Source of the DNA: Citricoccus sp. SGAir0253 | GTDB taxonomy: Bacteria > Actinomycetota > Actinomycetes > Actinomycetales > Micrococcaceae | Direction: 5' to 3' | Assembly: GCF_005877055.1 (NCBI RefSeq) | Contig: NZ_CP039424.1 | Span: 2,480,001 to 2,544,000 of the forward strand | DNA length: 64,000 nucleotides | Notes under the pieces: generated by a model | What the model saw: only the letters and a program-made list of their open reading frames with translations | What the model was told of the DNA's origin: nothing | The model's database searches: none | Position numbers and translations under genes: made by a program | Shown: positions 17,901 through 25,631 of the stretch, piece after piece | How the letters are laid out: the number at the start of each line of letters is the position of its first letter | How positions within the stretch are numbered: the first letter of the stretch is position 1

Positions 17901-18629
17901 GCGCTGGTCCGCCACGGAGAAGTAGCGCAACTGCTCCACCGTGTCCCCGAAGAACTCGATGCGCAACGGGTGGGCCTCGGTGGGCGGGAAGACGTCCAGC
18001 AGCCCGCCGCGCACGGCGTACTCGCCCCGGCGCGAGACCATGTCCACGCGGGCGTAGGCGGCGTCGGCCAGTGACTGGACGACGCCGTCGAAGTCGTGGT
18101 CCTCCCCCACCGCGAGCCGCACCGGGGCCAGGTCGCCGAGCCCCGCCACGAGCGGCTGGATCACGGAGCGCACCGGGGCGGTCACCACGGCCAGCGGCGG
18201 GCGCCCGTCCGTGCCGGGGTGCTCCAGCCGGCGCAGCACGGCCAGGCGGTTGCCCACGGTGTCCGAGCGCGGGGAGAGCCGCTCGTGCGGCAGGGTCTCC
18301 CACGAGGGGAAGTGGGCCACGGCGTCCGGGTCCATCCACCCGGCCAGGTCGGCGGCGAGGTCCTCCGACTCGCGGGAGGTGGCGGTCACCAGGAGCACGA
18401 CGGCGGGCCGGTCCAGGCCCGTGGCCGCGGCGCCGTCCGGCGCGGAGAGCCCGGCCCCCGCCCCGGCGAGCAGGGCGGCCAGCGGCGCCCGGGCGCCGTC
18501 GGGCAGGCTGATCTCCAGGTCCTCGGTGCGGTCGGCGCCGGTCCGGGCGGCCGAGACGGTGGCCGCGGCGACGGCGGGGTCCTGCAGCAGGGCGGGCAGC
18601 AGCCCCGCCAGCGGGTGGGGTGTGGTCAT
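14913..18629 (-). CDS. mfd: Transcription-repair coupling factor
   Basis: Removes RNA polymerase stalled at DNA lesions and recruits UvrA. 1238 aa, full length. N-terminal UvrB-like module with W-E-T-L-P-H-E-R-L-S-P, RNA polymerase-interacting (CarD-like) domain with G-D-Y-V-V-H-S-Q-H-G-I-A-R-F near residue 547, SF2 helicase with Walker A S-G-D-V-G-F-G-K-T-E near 722 and D-E-E-Q-R-F-G box near 816, H-G-K-M, and the C-terminal TRCF domain. ATG 18629 lies 7 nt from a TATGCT box, so leaderless. Ends inside a 13-bp tandem repeat. In M. tuberculosis mfd also sits beside glmU/prs. Confidence 0.97.
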   Translation of the reverse strand: MTTPHPLAGLLPALLQDPAVAAATVSAARTGADRTEDLEISLPDGARAPLAALLAGAGAGLSAPDGAAATGLDRPAVVLLVTATSRESEDLAADLAGWMDPDAVAHFPSWETLPHERLSPRSDTVGNRLAVLRRLEHPGTDGRPPLAVVTAPVRSVIQPLVAGLGDLAPVRLAVGEDHDFDGVVQSLADAAYARVDMVSRRGEYAVRGGLLDVFPPTEAHPLRIEFFGDTVEQLRYFSVADQRSLQDTTEDGSGHPTALYAPPCRELLLTDSVRRRARELQPALPGAVDMLERIAEGIAVEGMESLAPVLADGMVPFLDLLPEGSLTVVVEPEKVRHRADDLLNTNEEFLTAAWASASQGGAAPVDVAALAGAGTGPGAGQAGAGGFATLAETRATALGRFQGWWQLTALGADVELLPDASALRTGLTEPRGFHGDVDAMVAHVRQRCAEGWQAVVATDGPGPARRLSELLGEAGLPAVVVDAVPAEPQPGQVTITTAVAGSGFALPAARVALLTEQDLFGRNRAGGARGATKALARKRRNAVDPLTLAEGDYVVHSQHGIARFVELQRRKVSGAGAAGGAGSSANGESYREYLVLEYAPSKRGAPGDRLFVPTDQLDQVTRYVGGETPSLSKMGGSDWASTKSKAKKATKQIAGELIRLYSARMASRGHSFAPDTPWQRELEESFAFIETPDQLTTINEVKKDMEASVPMDRLVSGDVGFGKTEVAVRAAFKAVQDGKQVAVLVPTTLLARQHHETFTERFAGFPVRVRALSRFQNAKESKETLEGMADGSVDVVIGTHRLLSKEVRFKDLGLVIVDEEQRFGVEHKEALKTMRTNVDVLAMSATPIPRTLEMSLTGIRETSTLATAPEERHPVLTYVGPYTDQQVTAAVRRELMREGQVFFVHNRVSSIDKVAARIRELVPEARVVVAHGKMGEARLEQVMVDFWERKFDVLVSTTIIETGLDIANANTLIIDRADAYGLSQLHQLRGRVGRGRDRAYAYFLYDAEKPLGETALERLKAVAAHNELGSGMQLAMKDLEIRGAGNLLGGEQSGHIAGVGFDLYLRMVGEAVADFKGGEESAPAEVKVELPINAHLPHDYVPGERLRLEAYRNLAQANDDAAVDAVVEELRDRYGELPDAAQNLVAVARFRNAARAAGVTEVMLMGQNVKFGPADLPESRVMRLQRMYKGASVKPALNAVMIPRPRTAPVGGRDLVDLPLLDWAAQVLKAIFREDQPA

Positions 18630-18636
18630 TCATCCC

Positions 18637-18642
18637 AGCATA
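18637..18642 (-). promoter_or_regulatory. -10 box TATGCT for mfd, leaderless
   Basis: Minus-strand TATGCT, 7 nt before ATG 18629. It abuts the plus-strand -10 box of the DUF2505 gene without a gap. Confidence 0.5.
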
Positions 18643-18648
18643 TAGGCT
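18643..18648 (+). promoter_or_regulatory. -10 box TAGGCT for the DUF2505 gene
   Basis: Plus-strand TAGGCT directly adjoining the mfd -10 box. The leader to ATG 18689 is about 33 nt and includes ACAGGAGG. Confidence 0.45.
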
Positions 18649-18688
18649 CGGCACTGGTCAGCATCGTCGATCCACAGGAGGCTCCACC

Positions 18689-19201
18689 ATGGGATTCCAG
18701 GAAACCACGACCATCGCCCACCCCCCGGCCGAGGTCTTCGCCACGCTCGTGGACGAGCGGTTCAACCACTCGATCACCAAGGGCGTGGGCGGCGAGCTCG
18801 TCGCCTTCGAGCGGCAGGGCGAGCTGGACGGGCCCGTGTCCGTCACCATGGTGCGCTCGGTGCCCGTCTCGCGGCTGCCCGAGGTGGTGCAGAAGTTCGC
18901 CGGCAAGTTCCTCGGCGACCACCTGCGGATGGAGCAGCAGGAGACCTGGTCCGCGCCCGCCGCGGACGGCTCCCGCACCGGCCAGCTCGTCATCACCGTC
19001 TCCGCCGCCAAGGTGACCGCCACGTCCGAGCACCAGCTGGTGCCGGCGGACGGCGGCGCCACCGAGGTGCGCGCCACCGGCTCCGTGGAGTGCCGCATCC
19101 CGCTCGTGGGCGGCCAGGTGGCCAAGGCGGCCGAGCCGCGCGTCGGCCACGTGCTGGGCCGCCAGGCCCGCGAGGTCACCGCCTGGCTGGACGGGAAGTA
19201 G
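18689..19201 (+). CDS. DUF2505 (SRPBCC-fold) protein
   Basis: Member of the actinobacterial DUF2505 family, predicted helix-grip (START/SRPBCC) fold with a hydrophobic pocket; no activity established. ATG 18689 with CAGGAGG ribosome site. 170 aa. Visible traits: A-H-P-P-A-E-V-F-A-T-L near the N-terminus as in SRPBCC proteins, a central strand region with R-S-V-P-V-S-R-L-P, and G-S-V-E-C-R-I-P-L-V-G-G before the C-terminal helix. Single-gene unit between mfd and a strong terminator. Confidence 0.88.
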   Translation: MGFQETTTIAHPPAEVFATLVDERFNHSITKGVGGELVAFERQGELDGPVSVTMVRSVPVSRLPEVVQKFAGKFLGDHLRMEQQETWSAPAADGSRTGQLVITVSAAKVTATSEHQLVPADGGATEVRATGSVECRIPLVGGQVAKAAEPRVGHVLGRQAREVTAWLDGK

Positions 19202-19219
19202 TCCCGGGCCAGCACGCAC

Positions 19220-19257
19220 GACGAGGCCCCGGCGGGAGATCCCGCCGGGGCCTCGTC
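19220..19257. terminator. Strong hairpin between the DUF2505 gene and prs
   Basis: 17-bp perfect stem (19220-19236 / 19241-19257) with a 4-nt loop, placed between two convergent genes; probably works in both directions. Confidence 0.8.
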
Positions 19258-19291
19258 CGTCCCGGGCCTCGGTCCGTGGCCCGGCCGGGGC

Positions 19292-20272
19292 TCAGGCCAC
19301 GCCGTCGAACAGGCTGGTGACCGAGCCGTCCTCGAAGACCTCGCGGATGGCCCGCGCGATGAGCGGGGCGATGGACAGCACGGTCAGGGTGCCGAACCGC
19401 TTCTCCTCCGGGATCGGCAGGGTGTTGGTCACCACGACCTCGCGGGCGCCGCACTCGGCCAGGCGCTGGGCGGCGGGATCGGAGAACACGGCGTGCGTGG
19501 CCGCGATGATGACGTCCTTGGCCCCGGCCTCCTGGAGCACCCGCACGGCGCCGGCGATCGTGCCGCCGGTGTCGATCATGTCGTCGATGAGCACGCACGT
19601 GCGGCCCTCGACCTGGCCGACGACCTGCTTGGACACGGCCTGGTTCGGCACCGTGAGGTCACGGGACTTGTGCACGAAGGCCAGCGGGGCACCGCCCAGG
19701 CGCTCGGCCCACTGCTCGGCCACGCGCACGCGGCCCGTGTCCGGGGAGACGACCGTCAGGTCCTCGCCCTCCGTCTTCGAGCGGATGTAGTCGCTGAGCA
19801 TCGGCACGGCGAACAGGTGGTCCACCGGCCCGTCGAAGAAGCCCTGGATCTGCGCGGTGTGCAGGTCCACGCTCATGATGCGGTCGGCGCCGGCGGTCTT
19901 GTACAGGTCCGCCACGAGGCGGGCGGAGATCGGCTCGCGGCCGCGGCCCTTCTTGTCCTGGCGGGCGTAGGGGTAGAACGGCGAGACCACCGTGATGCGC
20001 TTGGCGGAGGCGCGCTTGAAGGAGTCCAGCATCAGCAGCTGCTCCATCAGGTGGTTGTTGAGCGGGGCCGGGTGCGACTGCATCACGAAGATGTCCTTGC
20101 CGCGCACGGACTCCCCCGAGCGCACGTAGATCTCCCCGTTGGCGAAGTCGTAGGCGCTCATCGGCAGCAGTTCGGTGCCCAGTTCCTCGGCGACCTGGGT
20201 CGCCAGCTCGGGGTGGGCCCGGCCGGCCGCCAGGACCAGCTTCTTCTCGCCGTGCAGGGTGATCTCGTTCAT
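19292..20272 (-). CDS. prs: Ribose-phosphate pyrophosphokinase (PRPP synthase)
   Basis: Makes phosphoribosyl pyrophosphate from ribose-5-phosphate and ATP for nucleotides, His and Trp. 326 aa, class I. Motifs: Y-D-F-A-N-G-E-I-Y near residue 40, F-Y-P-Y-A-R-Q-D-K-K, V-D-L-H-T-A-Q-I-Q-G-F-F, the flexible loop K-S-R-D-L, and the PRPP loop I-D-D-M-I-D-T-G-G-T near 233. Lies 67 nt downstream of glmU on the same strand, so the two are probably one transcript, the conserved glmU-prs arrangement of actinobacteria. Confidence 0.96.
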   Translation of the reverse strand: MNEITLHGEKKLVLAAGRAHPELATQVAEELGTELLPMSAYDFANGEIYVRSGESVRGKDIFVMQSHPAPLNNHLMEQLLMLDSFKRASAKRITVVSPFYPYARQDKKGRGREPISARLVADLYKTAGADRIMSVDLHTAQIQGFFDGPVDHLFAVPMLSDYIRSKTEGEDLTVVSPDTGRVRVAEQWAERLGGAPLAFVHKSRDLTVPNQAVSKQVVGQVEGRTCVLIDDMIDTGGTIAGAVRVLQEAGAKDVIIAATHAVFSDPAAQRLAECGAREVVVTNTLPIPEEKRFGTLTVLSIAPLIARAIREVFEDGSVTSLFDGVA

Positions 20273-20339
20273 GGGGTGCTTCCTTGGTTCTGTTCGGGTA
20301 CCGGCCGGGGGGATGTGTGGGGGAGCGCTGAGGGGTCGC

Positions 20340-21857
20340 TCAGGCGTCGGCGCCGGGGGTCTCCGCGGCCTGCGCGGAGGAGCGGGCGCGCGCGGCGGCC
20401 TCGGCCGCGGGGGACCCGGGACGGCGCTGCTCGGTCCAGCCCTCGGTGTTGCGCTGCGGGGCCACGGTCAGGGCCAGGGCCCCCGCGGGGACGTCCTTGC
20501 GCACCACCGCGCCGGCGCCCGTGTAGGCGCCGTCGCCGACCGTCACCGGGGCGATGAACACGGTGTTGGAGCTCGTGCGCACGTGGTCGCCGATGACCGT
20601 GCGGTGCTTGGCGACGCCGTCGTAGTTGGCCGTGATGTTGCCGCAGCCGATGTTGGTGTACTCGCCGATCTCCGCGTCCCCGGCGTAGCCGAGGTGGGAG
20701 AGCTTGGAGCCGCGGCCGATCACCGCGTTCTTCGTCTCGTAGAAGGCGCCGATCTTGCCCTGCTCCCCCAGCACCGTGCCGGGGCGGAGGTAGGTGAAGG
20801 GCCCGACGGCGGCCCCGGCGCCGATCACGGCCCCCGTCGCCTGGGTGCGGGTCACCGTGGCGCCGGAGCCCACCGTGGTGTCCACGAGGGTCGTGTCCGG
20901 ACCGACGACGGCGTCCTCCGCGACGTGGGTGGCGCCCTGCAGGTGGGTGTTCGGCAGGATCGTGGTGTCCGGCTCGAGGGTGACGGTGGCGTCGATCCAG
21001 GTGGTGGCCGGGTCCTGCACCGTGGTGCCGGCCCGCATGTGGGCCTCCACGGTGCGGCGGTTCATCTCGGCGCCCAGCGCGGCGAGCTGGACGCGGTCGT
21101 TGGCGCCCTCGACCTGCCACTGGTCGCGCGTGCTCACGGCCGCCACGCGTCCGCCGGCGGCGCGCGCCAGGGACAGCACGTCCGTGAGGTACATCTCGCC
21201 CTGCGCGTTGTCCGTGGTGACCTTCTCCAGGGCCTGCACCAGCACGGCGCCGTCGAAGGCGTAGATGCCGGAGTTGACCTCGTTGACGGCGCGCTCGGCC
21301 TCGGTGGCGTCCTTGTGCTCCACGATCCCGGCCACGGAACCGTCCTCGTCCCTCAGGATGCGGCCGTAGCCGGTGGGGTCCTCGAGCAGGGCGGTGAGCA
21401 CGGTGACGGCGTTGCCCTCGGCCTCGTGGGTGGAGACGAGCTCCCGCAGCAGCTCCGTGGTCAGCAGCGGCACGTCGCCGTAGGTCACCACCACGGTGCC
21501 CTCCACCGGGAGGCCGGCCGACTGCAGGGCCTCGAGCCCGCACTGGACGGCGCGGCCGGTGCCGGGGACCTCGTCCTGGTCGGCCACGTGCAGGGAGGTG
21601 CCGAGCTCCTCGGCGAGGGAGGCGATGTGCCCGGCCACGAGGTCGCGCTGGTGGCGCACCACCGCGACGAGCTCCCGGGGGGCCAGTCCGGCCGCGGCGG
21701 CGAGCGCGTGGCCGATCATGGAGCGTCCGCCGATGCGGTGCAGGATCTTGGGGGTCTTCGACTTCATCCGGGTGCCCGCACCGGCCGCGAGGACGATGAC
21801 GGCGGACGGCTGGGCGGTGGCCACGGTGGACTCGGTCAAGGAAGTACGCTCCTGCAT
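20340..21857 (-). CDS. glmU: Bifunctional GlmU: N-acetylglucosamine-1-phosphate uridyltransferase / glucosamine-1-phosphate acetyltransferase
   Basis: Makes UDP-GlcNAc for peptidoglycan and other polymers. N-terminal pyrophosphorylase with L-A-A-G-A-G-T-R-M near residues 23-31 and K-T-P-K; Y-G-D-V-P-L-L after that. The C-terminal left-handed beta-helix acetyltransferase has hexapeptide repeats, K-N-A-V-I-G-R-G-S-K and Y-A-G-D-A-E-I-G. 505 aa, with a 35-residue Ala-rich tail as in actinobacteria. ATG 21857; the N-terminus M-Q-E-R-T-S is slightly longer than usual. Upstream lies the accessory polysaccharide block, not the tRNA-Gln that often accompanies this gene. Confidence 0.96.
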   Translation of the reverse strand: MQERTSLTESTVATAQPSAVIVLAAGAGTRMKSKTPKILHRIGGRSMIGHALAAAAGLAPRELVAVVRHQRDLVAGHIASLAEELGTSLHVADQDEVPGTGRAVQCGLEALQSAGLPVEGTVVVTYGDVPLLTTELLRELVSTHEAEGNAVTVLTALLEDPTGYGRILRDEDGSVAGIVEHKDATEAERAVNEVNSGIYAFDGAVLVQALEKVTTDNAQGEMYLTDVLSLARAAGGRVAAVSTRDQWQVEGANDRVQLAALGAEMNRRTVEAHMRAGTTVQDPATTWIDATVTLEPDTTILPNTHLQGATHVAEDAVVGPDTTLVDTTVGSGATVTRTQATGAVIGAGAAVGPFTYLRPGTVLGEQGKIGAFYETKNAVIGRGSKLSHLGYAGDAEIGEYTNIGCGNITANYDGVAKHRTVIGDHVRTSSNTVFIAPVTVGDGAYTGAGAVVRKDVPAGALALTVAPQRNTEGWTEQRRPGSPAAEAAARARSSAQAAETPGADA

Positions 21858-21901
21858 CGGTCGTTCAAGGCGGGGACGGGGCGGGAGGACCGCCGCCGGT
21901 C

Positions 21902-21907
21902 AGTCTA
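21902..21907 (-). promoter_or_regulatory. Candidate -10 box TAGACT for glmU-prs
   Basis: Minus-strand TAGACT about 45 nt before ATG 21857. No convincing -35 at 16-19 nt. Confidence 0.35.
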
Positions 21908-22104
21908 GACCGTCCCGGGTGCGGGCTCCGAACCCGGGTCCGGCCTGCGGGGCCACACCCGGACCACCTGGTCGCCCACCCCAGAGCCTCCGGAACCAGG
22001 CCTGCGACGGCACCACACCACTCACCCCGGACGCCGATCCCCGGCACGGGCACCCGACGCACGCTCGTGGGGCACGTGGGTGGCGAGCCACGTCACCCTG
22101 GTGG

Positions 22105-22124
22105 TACTCGATCACCACGTGGTC
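22105..22124. promoter_or_regulatory. Copy 1 of a 20-bp motif shared by both ends of the polysaccharide block
   Basis: TACTCGATCACCACGTGGTC. The copy at 29839-29858 matches 17 of 20 positions. It lies 36 nt upstream of the -10 box at 22161. Function as an activator site is inference. Confidence 0.35.
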
Positions 22125-22160
22125 CGCGGGGGTTCCGCGTACTCCGTCCGTGTTCCCACC

Positions 22161-22166
22161 TACCGT
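22161..22166 (+). promoter_or_regulatory. -10 box TACCGT, leaderless start for the 77-aa exported protein
   Basis: TACCGT ends 6 nt before GTG 22173. No consensus -35; the shared 20-bp motif lies about where an activator would bind. Confidence 0.4.
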
Positions 22167-22172
22167 GTGCTC

Positions 22173-22406
22173 GTGAGCGTTGCACCCGTCCAGCCAAAGA
22201 TGTCCGAGCCCTTCGGCCACGTGATGGCCCCGACCCGTGGATCCGCACTGCGTCGCGCAGCGCGGCGAGGCCTGGCGGTCGCACTCCTGGCCGGCTCCCT
22301 GCTCGTCCTGCCCTTCGGTCTCACCCCCCTGGTCTCGGCCGCCGGCCCGTGCGGACCGGCGGCGGCGCGGAGCCACTGCGGGGACGCTGGGGACGGTACC
22401 CCCTGA
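22173..22406 (+). CDS. Putative small exported protein, 77 aa
   Basis: Not recognised. GTG 22173 fits a leaderless start. Residues 18-53 form a clear signal-like segment: basic R-G-S-A-L-R-R-A-A-R-R, hydrophobic L-A-V-A-L-L-A-G-S-L-L-V-L-P-F, then V-S-A-A-G as a possible cleavage site. Only about 23 residues would remain, with two Cys (C-G-P and H-C-G). An internal ATG at 22224 would give the signal without the 17-residue extension. First gene of the polysaccharide block, same strand as the glycosyltransferase fusion about 300 nt on. Real gene uncertain. Confidence 0.4.
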   Translation: MSVAPVQPKMSEPFGHVMAPTRGSALRRAARRGLAVALLAGSLLVLPFGLTPLVSAAGPCGPAAARSHCGDAGDGTP

Positions 22407-22556
22407 ACCACTCTCCGGACACCTGCCCCTCGGACCGCGGTCCGGGCCACGGACGGTCCACGTAGTCCTCCCTCGCCGGCACGCGCGCCGGCACGCGCGG
22501 GACAGGGCCGCCTACTCAACCGCCTCCCGACTTCCTGTCCGGGTCCCGCCCACCCA

Positions 22557-22585
22557 TTGTTGGCCGCAGGGCGGGGACCTACCGT
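22557..22585 (+). promoter_or_regulatory. Candidate sigma-70-type promoter of the glycosyltransferase fusion
   Basis: TTGTTG (22557-22562), 17-nt spacer, TACCGT (22580-22585). It would give a leader of about 110 nt to ATG 22703. The remainder of 22407-22702 shows nothing else I can name. Confidence 0.45.
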
Positions 22586-22702
22586 GAACCCGACGATCCA
22601 GCAGCGCCATCCCCGGCGCGGTGCTCGGCCACATCGTCCCCGGCGCCGCGGCCGGCGTCGCCATCCGCTGCCGCTCCCCGGCGACCGGACCAGGAGGACA
22701 CC

Positions 22703-25543
22703 ATGACCGGAAACCACCCGCGGGTCGACCTCGCGGGGATCACCGTCGACCTGATGGACCAGGACGAGGCCATCCGCACCATCACGGCCCGGGCCGCGCA
22801 GCCGGCCGCGGCGGACCGCCGTGCCTGGGACACCGGGACCGAACCGCCCCTGGCCGTCGTCACGGCGACCCTGGACCACGTCGTGCGGTTCGGCACCCGG
22901 GGACCCTGGCGCCGGACGCTCGGCGAGTCCCGACCGCCCCTCGGCCGTGACGCGTGCGATCGGCCGGTGCGGCTGGACTGGCTCACGCTGCCGGCCGGAG
23001 CGCCCCTCGTCACCGCCTCACGCCACATGACCGGCAATGACTGGCCGCGACTGGCAGGCGGTGACCTGATCGGTCCGCTGCTGGATGCCGCGGAGCGGGA
23101 CGGGATCTCGGTCGGGTTCCTGGGCGGCTCCTACCTCGTCCAGCGGTTGCTGTCGCGGCAGCTCGTGCGCGGGCGACCGGGGCTGGCCGTGGCCGGGATG
23201 TGGTCCCCGGACCACAGCGAGCTGACGGACGAGGAGGCCTCACTGCGCCTGGCGCAGGCGATCGCCGATGCCGGGGTGCAACTGCTCGTCGTGGGGCTGG
23301 GCAGGCCGCTCCAGGAACTCTGGATCGATCGCTACGGCCCGTCCACGGGCGCGAACGTCCTCCTGGCCTTCGGGGGCGCGGTCATCGACCTCCTGGCGGG
23401 CGCGGCCAGGCGAGCGCCCCGACGGGTGGCCGACCATGGTCTGGAATGGGCCTGGCGACTGGCCGCTGGGCCGACGCGCCTGGCGAGGCGGTACCTGGTC
23501 GATGACCCGCGGGGCCAGTGGCCGCTGCGCCGGGACAGCAGGGTCCTCGAGGACGCCCCGCGGGACCGTCCGGGCCGGGAGGGCTTCGCCGACCGACCGG
23601 CGGCCACGGCCTCCGATACGGCCGACCGTCCGGACGCGACGCACGGGAGCGGGGCCTTCGTCCCGCTCGGCCGCACGGCCGATGTCGCCGTCCTGGCCGT
23701 GACCCGCGATGACCAGGACGACATCGAGCGATTCGTGGCAGCCCTCCGGCGCGAGGCACACGACGTGCGGTTGCGCCTCGTGGTGGCCGACAACGACTCC
23801 ACCGACCACACCCTCGAACTGCTCCGGGCCCACCCGGACATCACCGTGGTGACCACCGGGGGCAACCTGGGGCGGGCCGCCGGCATCAACGTGGCCCGTC
23901 GGCACCGGGGCGAGGCCGAGGCCGTCCTGGTGCTACACCCCGGCCTGGAGGTCCGTCCCGGTGCGGTCCGCCACCTCCTGTCCGAGATCCGTTCGGGGCG
24001 GGCCGACCTCGTCGTCCCCCGGCTCGTGGACCACGAGGGGACGACCCAGCACTCCCTCCACCGGGAACCCAGCGTGGCGCGCGTGTTCGGGGATGCCCTT
24101 CCCGCCGCGCTCCGGACACGGCTCCCAGCGGTCCTGACCGGGACGCTCACCGCACCCGAGGGCTACCAGTTCGGCCACGAGGTGGAATGGGCCACCGGGG
24201 CAGCCGTCATGGTACGGGCCGACCTCGACCGGCGTCTGGGCGAGTGGGACGAGAGGTTCTTCCCCTCCGGCGAGGACACGGACTACTTCCGTCGGGCCAG
24301 GGCCTCCGGTGCCGTCGTTCGCTACGCGCCCGGCGCGGTGATGGCCCGCTGCGAGGCGCCCGGTCCCCCGGAACCCCCCGCCCTGGCGGCCGTCAATCGC
24401 GTCCGCTACATGCGCAAGCACCACTCCGAGACGGTCACCACCGTCTACCGGGTCGGTCTGGCGCTGCGGGAGCTGCTGCGCCTGCACGTCCCGGAGCGGC
24501 GGGGCGTCCTGGCCGCCGTCGCCGACGAGGGACGGTGGCAGGGCCTTCCCGGCCCCACCGCGTCCCGCCACCCGGCCACCGTCCTGTCCGGCTTCCCGCG
24601 GGGTGCGGTCATCATCCCCGCGCGCAACGCGGCCGACGTCATCCTGCGGACGCTCTCCGCCCTGGATCCGGTGCTGCGGACGGGCCGGGTGGAGGTGATC
24701 GTGGCATGCAACGGCTGTACCGACGACACGGCGATCCTGGCTGCCTCCGTGCCGGGGGTGCAGGTGATCGACTGCCCAGTGGCGTCAACGGCGGCCGCCA
24801 TGAACGCGGGTGATGCCGTGGCCACGCGCTGGCCCCGCGTCTACCTCGCGGCGGACGTCGAGATCACCCCGACGACGCTGCGCCGCGTCCTCGAGCAACT
24901 CCGCTCCCCGGTCCTGGCCGCCCGTCCGGCCTACCGCTACGACGACGTGGGCGCCAGCTGGCCGGTGCGCGCATACTACAGGGCCAGGTGTCGGCTGCCC
25001 AGGACGGAGCGGGCGCTGTCGGGAGCGGGCGTCTTCGGCCTCACCGAAGCGGGGCACGCCCGCCTGGGCACGTTCCCGGAGGTCACGGCCCTCGACGTGT
25101 TCGTGGATCGCTCCTTCGCCCAGGAGGAGAAGATGACCGTGCCGGCCCCGCCGGTGGCTGTCCGCACGCCCCACGACGTGCGGTCCCTGCTGGCGGTCCT
25201 GCGCCATGATCTCCGAGCGACGCTCAGCCTCCCCGGCGCTGCGGTCAGGGGGGCCGGGGACGAGGCCTCGGGGACCTGTCGTCCGGACGTCCCGGCGAGC
25301 ACGGCAGGCTCCACGTTCTGGGAGTTCGTCCGTGCCGTCCGCGGACCCAGGAGCGCGGTGGACGCCCTGTCGTCCGGCCCACTGGCCGCCGCTCCCCGGC
25401 TCGGCCGTCGAGTCCGCCTCCGGGTGGGACCCGTGGTCGGCCCCGGGGCCATCGCGTGGGAGTGGGACGCCCCCCGGAGGCGGCCGGCCCGGCGGCCCGG
25501 GGACCCCGCAGTGGAGGCCCCGCAGGACCGCCCGGGTCCCTGA
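22703..25543 (+). CDS. Three-domain glycosyltransferase fusion: TagA/WecG (GT26) - GT2 - GT2, 946 aa
   Basis: Surface-glycan glycosyltransferase. ATG 22703 with CAGGAGGA. Residues about 5-275 form a WecG/TagA/CpsF domain: V-G-F-L-G-G-S, L-L-V-V-G-L-G-R-P-L-Q-E-L-W-I, A-F-G-G-A-V-I-D-L-L-A-G, R-R-A-P-R-R-V, G-L-E-W-A-W-R-L. Residues about 322-600 form a rhamnosyltransferase-like GT2 domain (V-V-A-D-N-D-S-T-D-H-T, G-E-D-T-D-Y-F-R-R-A), and about 632-840 a second GT2 domain (I-I-P-A-R-N-A-A-D, V-A-C-N-G-C-T-D-D-T). Relatives with one such domain are 240-330 aa. In the GT26 part the usual L-P-D-G reads L-P-A-G (A98); in GT2-1 the usual N-P-D reads H-P-G (G414). Donor and acceptor unknown. Convergent with the operon after it. 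Confidence 0.85.
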   Translation: MTGNHPRVDLAGITVDLMDQDEAIRTITARAAQPAAADRRAWDTGTEPPLAVVTATLDHVVRFGTRGPWRRTLGESRPPLGRDACDRPVRLDWLTLPAGAPLVTASRHMTGNDWPRLAGGDLIGPLLDAAERDGISVGFLGGSYLVQRLLSRQLVRGRPGLAVAGMWSPDHSELTDEEASLRLAQAIADAGVQLLVVGLGRPLQELWIDRYGPSTGANVLLAFGGAVIDLLAGAARRAPRRVADHGLEWAWRLAAGPTRLARRYLVDDPRGQWPLRRDSRVLEDAPRDRPGREGFADRPAATASDTADRPDATHGSGAFVPLGRTADVAVLAVTRDDQDDIERFVAALRREAHDVRLRLVVADNDSTDHTLELLRAHPDITVVTTGGNLGRAAGINVARRHRGEAEAVLVLHPGLEVRPGAVRHLLSEIRSGRADLVVPRLVDHEGTTQHSLHREPSVARVFGDALPAALRTRLPAVLTGTLTAPEGYQFGHEVEWATGAAVMVRADLDRRLGEWDERFFPSGEDTDYFRRARASGAVVRYAPGAVMARCEAPGPPEPPALAAVNRVRYMRKHHSETVTTVYRVGLALRELLRLHVPERRGVLAAVADEGRWQGLPGPTASRHPATVLSGFPRGAVIIPARNAADVILRTLSALDPVLRTGRVEVIVACNGCTDDTAILAASVPGVQVIDCPVASTAAAMNAGDAVATRWPRVYLAADVEITPTTLRRVLEQLRSPVLAARPAYRYDDVGASWPVRAYYRARCRLPRTERALSGAGVFGLTEAGHARLGTFPEVTALDVFVDRSFAQEEKMTVPAPPVAVRTPHDVRSLLAVLRHDLRATLSLPGAAVRGAGDEASGTCRPDVPASTAGSTFWEFVRAVRGPRSAVDALSSGPLAAAPRLGRRVRLRVGPVVGPGAIAWEWDAPRRRPARRPGDPAVEAPQDRPGP

Positions 25544-25597
25544 CGCGCCGGTGAGTCCGGTGCGCCCACGCCTCGCCGGCGCGTGGTCCGCTGGACT
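25543..25597. terminator. Candidate bidirectional terminator between convergent glycosyltransferase genes
   Basis: Inverted repeat 25543-25551 / 25576-25584 (9 bp), and an overlapping one with GAGTCC (25553-25558) / GGACTC (25592-25597). Two alternative folds; moderate support only. Confidence 0.4.
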
Positions 25598-25631
25598 CCG
25601 AGTGCGACCCGGGCAACCAGCCCGATGGGCC

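Larger units (their letters stand above)
21858..22160. other. Non-coding stretch between glmU and the polysaccharide block
   Basis: No convincing gene. It holds the glmU promoter candidate, an imperfect palindrome around 21914-21938 (CCCGGGT / ACCCGGG), and at 22105-22124 a motif that recurs near the sugar transferase gene. The palindrome CCACGTGG lies at 22115-22122. Confidence 0.5.

Noticed and set aside
14904-18074. Plus-strand 1056-codon frame antisense to mfd
   Set aside because: His/Leu/Gly-rich shadow of mfd, no start context or motif.
21914-21938. Sequence resembling a tRNA T arm near glmU, possibly a tRNA remnant
   Set aside because: On the minus strand it reads GGGTTCGGAGCCC, but there is no acceptor or anticodon part and no match to the tRNA-Gln 3' end; better seen as a simple palindrome.
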